Source: Sipunculus nudus
Taxonomy: Eukaryota > Annelida > Sipuncula > Golfingiida > Sipunculidae
Assembly (NCBI GenBank): GCA_026874595.1
Contig: CM049307.1
Location: 65,034,870-65,098,869, forward strand
DNA length: 64,000 nt
Direction: 5' to 3'
Shown: positions 12,678-24,618 of the stretch, in pieces
Position numbering within the stretch: position 1 is the first letter of the stretch
Layout: the number at the start of each line of letters is the position of its first letter
Translations under genes and position numbers: made by a program
Notes under the pieces: model-generated
The model's input: only the letters and a program-made list of their open reading frames with translations
The model's database searches: none
What the model was told of the DNA's origin: nothing

Positions 12678-13144
12678 GTGAGGTTTAAAAGGATGTCTCC
12701 TGTTTATTGGGAAACTTCTTAAATTCTTTCTGTTACTGTTATTTTCTTATAGATCTATCATTTAATAACTAGTTTAATAAATGTGTAATAAACACTTTCA
12801 AATAAGTTTACATAAATGTTCCCTTACACATGATAAATGTAAAAATTGCAATAGATACACATGAATTGATTATAGTTCATAAATTGAACTAATCAAAAAG
12901 TATGTTGCATTTCAACATCAGCCTATATCAATGTTGCCTTAAAATTCAGATACAAGTATTTCAGAAACTGGGTTTGGGACAGGTAACTGAAGGTACACAA
13001 TTTACCTGCAACTTGGTGTCATGAGTAGGAAGTACCTGTACTTGCTACAAAAATATCTGTACTTGGTATAAAGTATAATGTAATCCAGGTACATGTATAA
13101 TACTGGAAATGGACATGCTGCTTTGCATTGTTAATGTTACGTCA

Positions 13145-13235
13145 GGGGGAAAAATTGGGCCTATCCCAGATTCGAACCCTTATTGGTTGCTCACATGTCT
13201 GGCGTTCTAACTGCTTTGCTATAAAAACAAGCTTC
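13145..13235 (-). mobile_element. tRNA-derived SINE remnant, minus strand
   Basis: The minus strand reads as a tRNA-like sequence: an A-box-like stretch (TAGCAAAGCAGTTAGAACG) and a B-box-like GGTTCGAATC (at about 13171-13180 on the plus strand as GATTCGAACC). The acceptor-stem pairing is poor, so a SINE head or tRNA fossil is more likely than a functional tRNA gene. Confidence 0.5.
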
Positions 13236-13530
13236 ATTTGCGACACATTTTGGTCCACCTTGACCTGTAACAGCATGTAGATGAAATAAATATGCAAGTA
13301 TTATCAGTTCAGGTGTCCTCCATTTGAATTTAAATTATCTGTACCTGTCTTCAAATAGTTTAGATAGAGTAACATACTGAAGTACTTGGACCTGTACCTG
13401 ACCATCTCACAATTTAGGTATTGTTGCATGTACCAGGCCCCCAACTCTGCTATCAAAATACATAAAATATTGTGTATCTTTCATCAGTCTATTGCAGTCA
13501 TTCTATTAAATTCAGTGAGTCTATAATATT

Positions 13531-13583
13531 CAGGTCTAACATGGACATTAATTATTTAATGATTAATGTCCATGTTAGGCCTG
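13531..13583. repeat. 22-bp-stem hairpin
   Basis: The arms CTAACATGGACATTAAT and ATTAATGTCCATGTTAG are perfect 17-bp complements around a 9-nt loop (TATTTAATG). The stem extends outward through a T/G wobble to CAGG/CCTG. A separate 10-bp palindrome, GAGGGCCCTC, follows at about 13591. It may be a foldback remnant or a structured transcript. There are too few mismatches to call it a microRNA precursor with confidence. Confidence 0.8.
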
Positions 13584-15906
13584 TGAATTGTGAGGGCCCT
13601 CAAAATCGATTCAATTCTTGATTCATTACCTTTAATCAATTCTCGATTCAGTTCTATACTTAAGTAGAAAATTTAGACTTTTTTTTTAAAAATTAAAGCA
13701 ATTTTACCAAAACAGATGTTAAAAAACTTCCTAAAATAAAAGGAAAATGTTGCTCTCCATCGGCATCTGTTGCCAGCATTTATGAGTGGACTGGTCCTCC
13801 ACCGAACTCAATGTAAATTTAGGATTCATACAAGATAAAAGCTTCATCATCACAAAATGCTCCATCAAATTGAGAGCTTGCAGAGGACATTGAGATGATA
13901 CATGCAAAAAAATAATAATTGAAATGAATAAATTCAGAGGTTTATAATCATTTGCAATTAATTGGGGCTTGCAGTTAAATGGGTCGATACTTTTATGCAT
14001 TGTTACACCCTTAGTCCATGGTACCTCTGAACATTCATACAAAAAAAATCAACACAAACTTTTGAGTTCTTTATAACATCTTTGATTACTGCTGAAGACT
14101 TGCTGAATGAATGCTGAAGAGGCAGAGCAGGAAGTAACATAATCAGTGGGTTGTCCAGTACATTTCTGATCTTATCAGTACCTTGTTCAGCTTTCTACCA
14201 GCTAGTCCTTTGAGGTTAAGTCAAGTTGAGAGAATTGTTGTACCCTAAAGAATCCATTATCTGTCACCCTCAAACATGATAAATTGACAACTGACATACT
14301 GACAATTTGACAAAGTAATCCTGAGTAGTCTACAAGTGAATGAATAACAGGTCTATCTTCAGGTATCATTAAATATACGGGTGTATTACCCTCTTACTGC
14401 CTTTTGGTCATGCCTCTGTCCACCTGATGGGCCTTATCAGGGTTCTTGCCAGGTCATTTTAGCCTATGGGATGTTATCCTGTTATTTGTTAAGGTGACAC
14501 TATGATCACTGCCGTTGCGCTGATATATCCTGAGGGTAACAGCAAAATTATGACTTGTGGCCGGATACAGGTTGAATGTCAGCAGTCTCAAGTTTAAATC
14601 CCCACCAGATCATCCAAGCTCTTCATTTGACACGCTTTTCTGCACTGTATAAATATTAAGGTCATGACAAGATTGTCCATTGGTCCTTTTATATGACCCT
14701 GTTAAAAAGTGCTGGTTTGCATACATTAGGTTGTTTCCGGGACCATTCACGTCATAGGTCTTGCTCATAAGACATGAGGGCCAGCTCAAGGTGGGTTTGA
14801 CCTTGATAATACCAACTTCAAGTAAAGATATTTGTGCTGGTGCTTGTTTACAATAACATACACATGTGTACAATATCATTTTTCTTCATCCCTGTAAAAA
14901 AAACCCGACAGATTCCGGCAATTGGGTAGATATTTGCTCCATCTCATCTGCCTATGAGTGTGCTAAAGTATCTGTTGACAGCATGCTGGACTGGTCAGGA
15001 CACGATGACCATGACTTAAAATCACGTCAGGTGGGCTTTTCAAACACAAGGTTCAGTGCAATTGTTGGTGACATCAGACAGAATAAGTGTATAGGAATAC
15101 AACAGTAAAGGCCAAAAGTGCTATAAACTGGAATTCCCATTTTGTAAAATTCCTAAAAAGTAAATCATTTGGTCAGGTATACATATCAGCATTTTCTAAT
15201 AATTTATATTTATTTGTGCGAAGGTAAAAAACGTTGTACACATGGCATGACAGTTACAGTGTATCTTCTTTACACTACCCCTATGTTTATAAGTGTTCAG
15301 ATTCTTTGGTACTGTTGGAAACTCCAGAAGAACATATAATCTGAAAAGTCACAGATCATCAATTGCCGATTGTCTGCTTGTGATATTGTATTTGTATGCA
15401 CTTAAACTTGTGCACACAGATGATTTCCCGCCATGAAATCACTTGAATAAAACTGAGTCTGTAGGTATATAGTTTGCTACAAGTCTGATATGCTTGCTTC
15501 TGGGGCTGCTTGGCCCTTGTGGGGGGAAATGTGTTTCTGCCAGGCAGAAATTGCAGATTAAATTTTCAAAATGTATTGTATTTAAAAAAAAGATAGATAT
15601 CCTAATAAAACAAAAGCTGCCTTAAATACAAGCATTTATTAATATATTAAGAAATGATTGTAATTTAATTCAGTTTAGTCAGTGATAAAATAATAATGCC
15701 CAATGTGCCTCTTCACTTTCTGTAACAAGCAAGGTTAGCAAGTTCTAGGTAGGGAGTGGGGAGGTTTAAACAACAGGATTATAAACTGGTTTTAACTTCC
15801 AGCTGAAAACATTTTGCATAAAACTGAATGTACCCAAATTTATGACTATGATATTTATATAAGACATCCTGACACACTGACACTTTAGATAAAATATGAA
15901 TAGATA

Positions 15907-16612
15907 CTGTGGTTGGCTTCTTATTCGCGGTTGTTTCAAATTCGCGATATTCGCGGTAGGGGAAAAGCCGCGAAATTGAAACCACTCAGAAATGAAACCT
16001 TGCTGACATGGATAAATAGTCTCTATAGTTACCACTAGGTTGCAATAATGGGCATTAGTGGGAAATAAATATAATCCAAATGACGATCATGTTGATCGCA
16101 GAGTGCGACATGTCCAGGATCTAGTTTTATATAAATTTTTAAAATATGCTTGGTTCTCACCTGCAGTTCTGCATGTCTGATTTTATTTATAAATTTGCGA
16201 TAGCAAGAACTGCTTGAACTCTCCCCGCTTACGCTTTGTCGGCTGTCTGTCGATCTGATCAATCGCTTCTGGGATATGGCCCTTCCGTAACCAATTTTTT
16301 ATTTCCATGGAACGATGTTTCGATTACGTAATCCGAACATGAAATGATCAAGGTAGAGCGGAGGGCCCTATTTATATTGATATGTAATGGCCAAGCTGTG
16401 AAACCAATGCCCCTTTGAAGCGGCATCGCAAGGTTCAGGCAGTGATGGTCGTTTATTGAGCAAAACATATAACTGCATTGGGAAGTTCATACCTATTTTG
16501 GTGTTTATTAAAATATTGATATATGCCAAATCGCCAAAATGGAACCCCGTGAAACTATGAAAAATTGCTTGAGCGCGAAAATTGAGCCCCGTAAATATAA
16601 AGCCAACCACAG
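15907..16612. mobile_element. TA-flanked DNA transposon, 706 bp, non-autonomous
   Basis: The ends are CTGTGGTTGGCTT and its exact reverse complement, AAGCCAACCACAG, each bordered by TA (15905-15906 and 16613-16614). Similarity continues inward on both sides as TTCGCG-containing sequence, so the terminal inverted repeats are long but imperfect. A TA duplication is the signature of Tc1/mariner-like and related elements. No transposase-like frame is visible inside. Confidence 0.8.
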
Positions 16613-16614
16613 TA

Positions 16615-17331
16615 AACAGTCAGAGAAGATATATAGAAACAAAACGTTATAGTTTATGCAGATTAAGTTCACAGTTTTGGAGGAAAGGCAAAGCACTGAT
16701 ATGTTGCAGTGGTTCGAGTGCAGCGCCCCTAGCAACCATATTCCAAAAATGAAAAAAACACTTTCGAGATATTAGTGTAGAACATCAGCTGAACCAGTTT
16801 CAAAAGGATTCCTGCAAAACTGTGGTCTGTACAATAGTATATGAGAGATGCAAAAACCAGCAAGCAGGTGAATTTGAGGACAACTGACAAACAGAAGGAC
16901 ACACTGACAAAGTGACTCAAGATTGAGTCCAAATGACTGCACCAGGTTATGGAGAAGACTCAGGAAAAGAAAATAAGCTATAGTTTATGTAATTGAGGCT
17001 TTGAATTTTGGAGATACAGCCAATATACTGATATAAGTGGGAGGGTTGTGTTCAGTGCCCCCTAGTAGCCATATCGGGAAAATGAAAAAACCTGTTTCTA
17101 GATATTACTGTAAGACATAGGATGTAATAGTTTTAAAAGGATTCTTTCAAAACTGTGACCTGTAGAATGATATATATGTGAGACGCAAGAAACAGCAAGA
17201 AGGAGAATTTGAGGACAACTGACAAACAGAAAGACATACTGACAATGGGACACAAGATTGAGACCAGATGACTAAATGAGTAAGTTTATGAAAAAATTAA
17301 GAGGAAGAAAATAAGCTATAGTTTTTAGCTC
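16615..17331. repeat. 330-350 bp tandem units, left part of an interrupted array
   Basis: The word AGTTTATG, preceded by TAT, begins units at 16651 and 16982, and the next junction is at 17330, where an F1 element has inserted. Shared blocks within each unit include a CAGTGCCCCCTAG-type segment, ATGAAAAAA, GAATTTGAGGACAACTGACA and AAATAAGCTATAGTTT. The third unit resumes after the insertion at 19941. Because neighbouring copies survive, the pre-insertion sequence can be read. Confidence 0.85.
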
Positions 17332-19940
17332 AGCTGACTATAAGTCATCTGAGCTATAGTCGTGGTCCATTGTCCGTCCGTCTGTCCGTCCGTCCGTAGA
17401 TGTGGCACGTTTTGAAACCGTAAGACCTAGGAATCCAAAATTCGGCAAAGTGTTAGATGTCCCCAAGATCTCCTACCAAGCCGAAAACTGGGTCTTTGCG
17501 ACTTTGTTCCTGTGAGAAATTAAGGAAAAACCTCAATTTTTTATTAAAAACCTATTTACACACTTCAGGGCTGCCTAATATCAAAACCACTCATCTGTTT
17601 TTCCTCATATTTACCATAAATATTCCTCTATATAGTTCCTATGTACATGCCTGAAATTATGTCTGTATTGTATAATTTAAAAAAGTTATGGGCCAGAACA
17701 TAATGCATTTTGTAAAAAATCAGGAAAGAAATTTGATCAATTAACACAAAACATGTTAAAGCTATGGACTTTTTTTCAAGTAATATAACTTTAATTAATC
17801 AAAATTAAATTGTATACCCAAAATTAGATCAAAATCTTTTAAAATTTTTAAAATATTAACAAAAATAAAAAATTGGTACCTTAAATTTTGCCTAACTTTG
17901 ACCATGGCACGTTTTCTTCCTGTAAGTACTGTGGATTTAATTTTCTCAGCATGTTTTTGTTAGCATTTCGTCTGTTAACACCAAAAATTTGAAACCAGTT
18001 GATCAAAAACTGTAGATTTTATTCAAGTTTTCAAGCACCATGTAACATATTGTTTACATCAGGCTAGTGTTATGCAGTTTGCAAGAGCTCAGTTCCCCAG
18101 CTTCAGCTCTCAGTTTGTAAAATTTGGCATACAATTAGATGTCTCCAAAATCCCCTACCATGCCAAGAATTTGGTCACTCGGACTTAATACCTTTGAGAT
18201 ATTAATGAAAACTTCATTTTTCAATTAAAAACCCATTGTTACACTTCAATACTGCCTAATATCAAAACCACTGATCTGACTTTAATCATATATAATATAC
18301 ATGTTTTTCTATTCTCTGTGCACATGCCAGAAATGATGTCAGTATTGCGTAATTGTTTTAAGTTATGGGCCCAAACATAATGCACTTTGTAAAAAATCAA
18401 GAAATATATTTACTCCCTTAACAAGGGGCTTGCTGAAGCTAGAGATTTTTTGTCAGGGATGTAACATTATTTAGTCAATATTCAATTGAATACTCAAAAT
18501 AAGTTCTGACTTTTTAAAATTTTATAAGTTATTAGTATAAATATAAAATTACTACCTTAAATTTTGCCCAACTTTGACCATTTCACATTTGTTTCTTGTG
18601 AGCTCTGTTTTTATAATTTTCATATCATGCACACATAAGGATTTCAGCTTTTTAGTTTAGAAAGCTGAAAGAAATTGGCCAAAAATTGTAGCTTTTATTT
18701 ATGTTTTTATGAGACCATGTCAGACCTTGGCTCTCTCCAGCCACTATTGAATCACCTGTATGTTGACCTTGTTGAACTTTTGAAGCAAATTATGCACGCT
18801 TGAGGCGAGGCATCCACTGGGGCAGCCAGGCAGCTTATGGCCAGCCACAGTTGATCCAGGTGTCCAACCCAACTCATCTAGTAGTTTTAACCAACAACAT
18901 AACAATAAACAATAAATTAATTTTTTTTTGGTTTTAAATAACAAATTTAAAAAAAATAGAAAAGGAATTTGTTAGTTTATAATAATAGGGAATTAACTTG
19001 CAGTTACTGATGATATAAGAATCTTGTATCGATGGATAGAATGTCACATATTCCAAATAACACCATGCAGTCACCTATGGCATTTTTCAGTTCAATTTTA
19101 ATAATAAAAAAGTAAATCATATTATTCATTACTAATCATTAGGGATCATATGAAGGAAATTAATGATAGACAAAGATGCAGTTGATAATATTAACCTAGA
19201 TTCCTACTGTGTCTAGTGTGTACATTGATGTGAAATTAGTCCAAGTGAATATATTACATTTACTTTTTTTTAATATAAATAAAAGCCATAAAACCAGGTA
19301 CTTATGATAATAATTTAAATGTGTGAATTTTGTACATTCTGGATTCTCATCACCATTGTTTGGTGAAAACTGAATAAATACCAGACATGGTGGGAATACT
19401 TTGCAATTGTATTTAAATACAAATATAAATATGTACTCCATTATAAAATTTCTTGCATTAAGAATGGGAATTCAGGTAAAATGAAAGTATATGAATACCA
19501 ATGCAGATACTTTCCAAATGTATTAATGAATGCATTCATGAATATATTCTTTAATATTATTTTAATAATCATTTCAGTTATATTTCATTTTAAAAATCAT
19601 ACGATTCTCTTATTATTTTTAATAAAAATTATATCTGGGACAATATTTGTAATTTTTTTTAATAAATAGTTAAACTCTTATATTATATGTTCTGCTTATA
19701 AGTTATATGGCCAAGTCAAAATCTGTGTGACAATAGTACTCCATTTGTTAATAAAATAAATGAAATCAATTCTCTTCTCTGTCTCCAAAGGTACTATCAA
19801 AATCATACATAGGCTAAACAACAACAACTCATAATACAGCTTATATTTATTACCACACAAAACCAGCATGTGCCTCATTTCTAAATCATATTTTTTTATC
19901 ATATATAACAGCTGAGCGCTGTGACCCATAGGTCCCTTGT
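17332..19940 (+). mobile_element. F1 Helentron-associated-like element, copy A
   Basis: A 2.6-kb non-coding element present three times in the window (also 25656 and 51202). The 5' end forms a hairpin at 17337-17365: outer stem AGCTCAG/CTGAGCT, inner stem GACT/AGTC, separated by two-base internal loops. Next comes a (GTCC)n tract (about 17372-17396) and two diverged copies of a block carrying CACCAAAA/ATCAAAACCACT words, then an AT-rich body. The 3' end has CAGCTGAGCG, which complements the 5' end, then the GACC-CATA-GGTC hairpin and TCCCTTGT. Ends plus tetranucleotide tract fit Helentron-associated (HINE/mini-me-like) elements. No Rep/helicase is encoded. Short frames inside are shared between copies only because the DNA is. 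Confidence 0.8.
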
Positions 19941-20110
19941 TTTAATTGAGGCATATAGTTTTGGAGACATGACCAAAACATGATATGTTGGGGAGGTTTG
20001 CATCCAGCGCCCCCTAGCGTCCGCATTAAAAAAATGAAAAAACATTTCACTTTTGCAGGATTTATGATATGTCAGTTTCAAAAAGATACCTGTAACATTG
20101 TGGCCTCCAG
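19941..20110. repeat. resumed third tandem unit after F1 copy A
   Basis: TTTAATTGAGGC... continues the 330-350 bp unit that was broken at 17331. The matching words AATTGAGGC, TTTTGGAGA, CGCCCCCTAGCG and AAAATGAAAAAAC occur in the same order as at 16990-17090. Similarity fades near 20110. Confidence 0.8.
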
Positions 20111-20690
20111 GGCCAGATGAATGAAATCTCCAAATATCTCGTTTGTAATGTTTGTAATGCAGCCTTTTAGTACTTATTGAATGCTACCTAATGCAAAAAA
20201 CCTCTGTAGCTTTAAAACTGACAAAGTTAGAAAAAAATCAGCACTTTTCACCGAAAATACATTACCATGGTAACCTCAAATTGAGTCAGCTACACAACAG
20301 AAGACAGGCTTTGGAATGACGATTAAAATGAGCTACTGTTGAAGTAGATATGACTAATAGTAACACAGATATGAAGAAAAAAAATTTTGTATACTTTTGA
20401 TGACCTTGACCTTTGACCTATATTGACCAAAATCAATAGGCTCCTGTCATTTTAAATTTTCCATCATCTGCGACTGATCAACCTGCTTGTGCAAAAAATT
20501 AAAATCATAAACAATCTAAAGCTTGAACTTGTCCAGTTGTTATATAAAAAATGTAATTCATAAACAATCTGATGAAAATACTGGAAATAATAATTAAACT
20601 TGAAAAAAAATAAAAGGACCTGAAAAATAATTTGGATAAATAAAATCACTCAATATATTCAAACATAAATAATAGTTAATTTATTAAGAC
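20111..20690. other. intron sequence without recognised features
   Basis: AT-rich. Contains one TGACCTTGACCTTTGACCT block at about 20400-20420, which on the minus strand is a run of AGGTCA-like half-sites similar to those at 33.2 kb. Confidence 0.4.
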
Positions 20691-20704
20691 TTGGCCTTGG
20701 CATA

Positions 20705-20915
20705 TACATGTTGTGGGAAGAATGAGAATCTGGGAAGATCCGGAATCCTTCCAGGAAAAATGAGAATTCTGATTTTTCCTGGGAATAATGGGAATTCCCA
20801 TTCTTCCCGGGAAAAATGAGAATCATTTCATACTATGATTTGATTCTCATTATTCCCGGGAAGAATGAGAATTCTGATTTTTCCCAGGAAAAACCAGAAT
20901 TCTTATTTTTCCCAG
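20705..20915. repeat. palindrome-chain array, GAATTC/CCCGGG type
   Basis: A run of near-palindromic units built from GGGAA(A/G)AATNNGAATTC and its complement. Units meet at CCCGGG or CCAGG joints and have GAATTC or similar centres, so each half can pair with several neighbours. A single inverted remnant (AATTCCCATTCTTCCCATTC) lies at about 21448-21467, suggesting the element once extended to about 21475. Confidence 0.8.
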
Positions 20916-21475
20916 CCAGCTCCAATTTGTTAAATGATATCCTTTTAATAGTTAAGTTGGCTTAAGTTTGCATATATTACTACGGTATTATAACCAAACT
21001 TTAATGTTATTAACTGACCATTGCTAAAAGAGCAGTAACTTTTTTGTCATGAAAAAAAGTAGAAAACACATTTCTGTTAAAAATCAGTTTTATTCACACA
21101 AGATAGTACTAAACCCATCATGTACATCCCATTGAAAACAAGCACACCTGATATTTACATATTAGTTCTTAGCACACATGGTTCAGTTATAAAGATTTCT
21201 AATTGATAATATTTTTAATCTACAGTTCAGTGAAGATAAACATCTATGTTAGATTGACTAACACATCAACACTTTTAGTCAGCTTCATATTTTATTCACA
21301 TATTTCTATTTTGTGCGAGTGTACTATTTATTTCTTTTTTAACACTTGAACAGTTCAGAATTAATGTGAAAGAAAGATGATCAAAGTTTATGTCTGAAAA
21401 AGAGAAATAAGTATGAGAAAAATAAAAAGAGTTAAGTTGGCATCAATAATTCCCATTCTTCCCATTCCTATATAA

Positions 21476-22440
21476 ACAATGGTAAATCTGACGGTTTAAT
21501 ATCATGGAATATTGTCATAATCCCGTTTATTGTCATGCTTGGAACCCTTTGCAGTGATACCAGGTCGCAGTTACTATCACATCAGGCACCGACACAGCGA
21601 TCAACGAGGCCAAGAGCCTGTTATCGGTCAGGCTTATCAAACAATCCCACCTGTGTGCGGCAGGCAAGTGCAGTGATGCATGCAGGTCACTCCCTGTCAC
21701 TTAGCTAATTAACGTCTTAAAATACCACATTAGTACAGATCATTGCGTTTCTTCATACGTTAAGAAGTGCAGGTTTGCGATCACATGTCATACATAATGA
21801 ACTCCTGGCCCTAGCAAGGCTGTGGTTTACACCTCAGTTTCGTTTCGCAGAGATGATATAAAGCACAAACTCTAAACTTTGCTTACGACCGGAAATCCTC
21901 TTTTAGGGTCCACGAAAAGCTGGAGGTTTTGTGAGCACTGGAGGAGATACCTGGTGCAAAACCTAAATCGCAGCGAAACTTCAGAAAGTTGACAATGGCA
22001 TGATGATGACTGCTCCCCCAACAATCCTATTATAAAGACGATCATGGAAGGTTGAGTCATTAATAAGATATCAAGAAAATAAGGGGCAATAGTAGGGGGA
22101 AAAAATTATCAAGTAAAATAGTTTGCCTACGCATAACTTTATAACTGTGTCGCATATTTCCAGACATTTGACCTCATGACTCTGATTTTACGACTCTTTC
22201 TGTTGGTAAGTCCGATTTTGTCAGTTGCGGCATGCGGCACAAAACTTACAGGAAACTAGAATACGGGTAGTCGACAAGCGACTACGTGTATCCGCCTAAA
22301 TCAGAGTGGAAAGGGTGAAGTGAGGCATGGATTGAGTGGCAAGGGAAGATTGAGTGTTGCATATTAGCATGGATGTCTGCAGCCAAATTGTGTATGTAGG
22401 TTGCCCCTCATACCACAAAATCCAGAAAGCCGTCCAAGTT
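21476..22440. other. intron sequence without recognised features
   Basis: No coding potential or repeat identified. It may contain the far end of the following minus-strand element, but I could not fix it. Confidence 0.3.
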
Positions 22441-23445
22441 GTATACATATGAAAAATTTAAGGCAGATAAGTCAAACCACTACATGTATATGAGTGATTT
22501 TAGCCCGTGGCAGACAAACAGATGGACGCTGAGCAAAAATGGTTGCAGGTGACGCCACCTGTTTTGCGTATGATAAAGAGCTATGTGAGAACTATACACA
22601 TGCAAAACTTTGGCCCAATCGGTCAAACGGTTCCCAAGATATGAGCTTGGATGTCTGCTGCATAAACTAGAATGCAGGTGGCGCCACCTGTCATAAAATC
22701 AAGAGAGCTGTCGGGGATGTTTAAACCTGCAAAATTTTAGGCAGATATGTCAAACCACTGCCGAGCTATGAGTGATTTTATCCCATGGCAGACAAACAGA
22801 CAGGAGCTGTGCAAAAATGGCTGCAGGTGGCGCCACCAGTTTTGCGTATGATGAAGAGCTATGTGAGATCTATACACATGCAAAATTTTGGCCCAATCGG
22901 TCAAACGATTCCCGAGATATGAGCTTGGATGTCTGCCATGTAAACATGAATGTAGGTGGCGCCACCTGTCATAAAATCTGTAAAGCTATGTAAAGGATGT
23001 TTACGCATGCCGAATTTCAGGTGAATTAGTCTAGTCACTGCAGAGATATGAGTGATTTTAACCCAAGGCAGACGAACAGATGGACACTGTGCAAACATGG
23101 TTGCAGGTGGCGCCACCATTTTTGTGTATGTTATAAAGCTCTCCAAGGGCTACATTTGTGTAAAAAAATTTTCCTGATCGGTCCAACGGTTCCCGAGATA
23201 TGTGGGTTTATGTGTGGAAACAGACGCACAAACGGACGCAGAGCGCAGAGGAAAGGTCAGAGGTCAAAACAAAATCGGGGCGCAGCAGTTCACATGTGAC
23301 CCTAACATAATCGTGGGTTTCGTAAAATTCCGCCCAGCGGTTACGGAGGAGTTCTCCGGACACCTACGCGGCGGTTGCGGCGGCGGCGGCGGCGTGCAGC
23401 TGAAAACATAGTATCCGCAAAACTCTGTTTTGGAGGATACAATAA
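22440..23445 (-). mobile_element. F2 tandem-repeat element, minus orientation, 279-bp units
   Basis: AGTGATTTTA starts recur at 22493, 22771 and 23051 (periods 278 and 280). Each unit holds two near-identical half-units with the 12-bp CpG palindrome GGTGGCGCCACC. The terminal part has (GGC)n at about 23372-23393 and a hairpin at about 23411-23440 with stem pairs GTATCC/GGATAC and CAAAAC/GTTTTG. Read on the minus strand, the order is terminal hairpin, (GCC)n, then a tandem core. The same end occurs in plus orientation at 30022. It is non-coding. Confidence 0.75.
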
Positions 23446-23726
23446 ATTGTCAGGTGCGCATAAACGTATTTGATTTGCCGTTGTGCAATAAAAATATTCA
23501 TAAACGTTTCTGTTTCTTTTTTATTGACAATTTATTTAATATAATTTGAGACATAATGCCTCTTCTATGACTCAAAAGGACATCAATGTTAAAGCCCACA
23601 TAATGTCACATCCCGGTTATTATCATAATTTATGCATGCACCACTGACATGTCAATAAGCGGGCTTGACTGTGTATAAAAAAATAATATTTGTATATTTT
23701 GCATTTGCTAAAATTTTCCTAAATTC

Positions 23727-23762
23727 AGCTGAGTTACGTGACCCATGGATCCCTTTTTCAAT
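23727..23762 (+). mobile_element. solo F1-type 3' end
   Basis: TTCAGCTGAGTTACGTGACC followed by CATGGATCCCTTT resembles the F1 3' terminus (CAGCTGAGCG, GTGACC, then a TCCCTTGT-like end). No matching 5' end was found, so this is a truncated or diverged relative. Confidence 0.55.
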
Positions 23763-23875
23763 ATTCCCTGAACCAGTGCACATTCCCATGTGTGACAATC
23801 TCTGACAAGTTGCAAATACCATTCAACAAACTCTGCAGGTCTTTGGTGACCTGTAGAACAAATTAGCAGTTAACC

Positions 23876-23998
23876 TTAGAGCCAGGATTTGGGAAAGGGG
23901 AGGGTCCAACCCAGGAAGACTAATAAGTAAGCCTAAAGAAGGTCCTCTGATCCAGAAAGGGAAAGGTCTAGGCTGTAGACCCTTCTGGATTTGCCAAA
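23876..23998. mobile_element. decayed MITE of the GGCGGATCC family
   Basis: Shares internal words with the copies at 349 and 1502 (AACCCAGGAAGACTAATAAG, TCTGGAT near the right end), but both terminal repeats are eroded and no target duplication is visible. Confidence 0.5.
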
Positions 23999-24025
23999 GC
24001 TTTACCCAATTTCCCTTACATCAGG

Positions 24026-24185
24026 TGCAGACATGGGGTAATAGTAATAAGTAATAGTAATAGTAATAGACTATTACAGCTTTTTCCATGAAATAGTAAT
24101 AGTAATAGTAATAGAATCAAAAATTTGAGCAGTAATAGAAATAGAAACAGAAGGCAAAGTAATAGAGTAATACATATTACTTTCT
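24026..24185. repeat. (TAATAG)n array 1
   Basis: Starts right after CAGACATGGGG and consists of TAATAG hexamers with interruptions, some inverted (CTATTAC). A second array at 29296-29440 ends in CCCCATGTCTG, the inverse of this boundary word. Confidence 0.85.
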
Positions 24186-24618
24186 ATTACTTCCTGTGAG
24201 CCCCTTGATCATGAAGCATATCAGCAAATAATGCTGAACATAATAGGTTCTTGTCCAGTAATTGCCCAGGATGTACCTATTGTTGAGGCAAGCATGGGCC
24301 AGCTGCCTCACTGCTGGTGACCACTGGTGCTTATAATTACATAAGGGTACTGGTCAGAGTAGGTCACAGCCAAATAAGTTACCTGGCACAATCTGACCTT
24401 TGATTATTAAATCATGGATAAACAGAGGCATGTTTGATGTTATGAGACAGGTTAATAATGTATTATTATTGTGACATGTACATCTTATCTCACATCCATC
24501 AATCCATATGCATATGCTATAATGAACCTAGATTTGTTTTCACAAGCCAGTTTGCATTCTAATCATTCAGAATGCAATAACACACATTCAAGAAAAATAT
24601 AATATGGAACCAGATACC

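Larger units (their letters stand above)
12678..15906 (+). other. start of the 34.6-kb intron after the first coding exon
   Basis: Mostly unique AT-rich intron sequence. Items of note inside it (SINE remnant, hairpin) are listed separately. Region 13590-14000 begins with CGATTCAATTCTTGATTC-type words and ends near GTTACACCCTTAG, reminiscent of a decayed hAT element, but no convincing ends or duplication were found. Confidence 0.5.

Noticed and set aside
14515-14610. Possible third tRNA-like/SINE sequence (AGTTTAAATCCCC)
   Set aside because: Too degenerate; no A box at the right distance.
17457-17654. Open frames beginning MSPRSPTKPKTGSLRL in each F1 copy
   Set aside because: Similar frames in copies A, B and C reflect shared DNA. 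The frame ends vary and it matches no known transposon protein.
23290-23400. CpG-rich segment as a promoter island
   Set aside because: The GC content comes from the (GGC)n tract near the end of the F2 element, with a matching copy at 30083.
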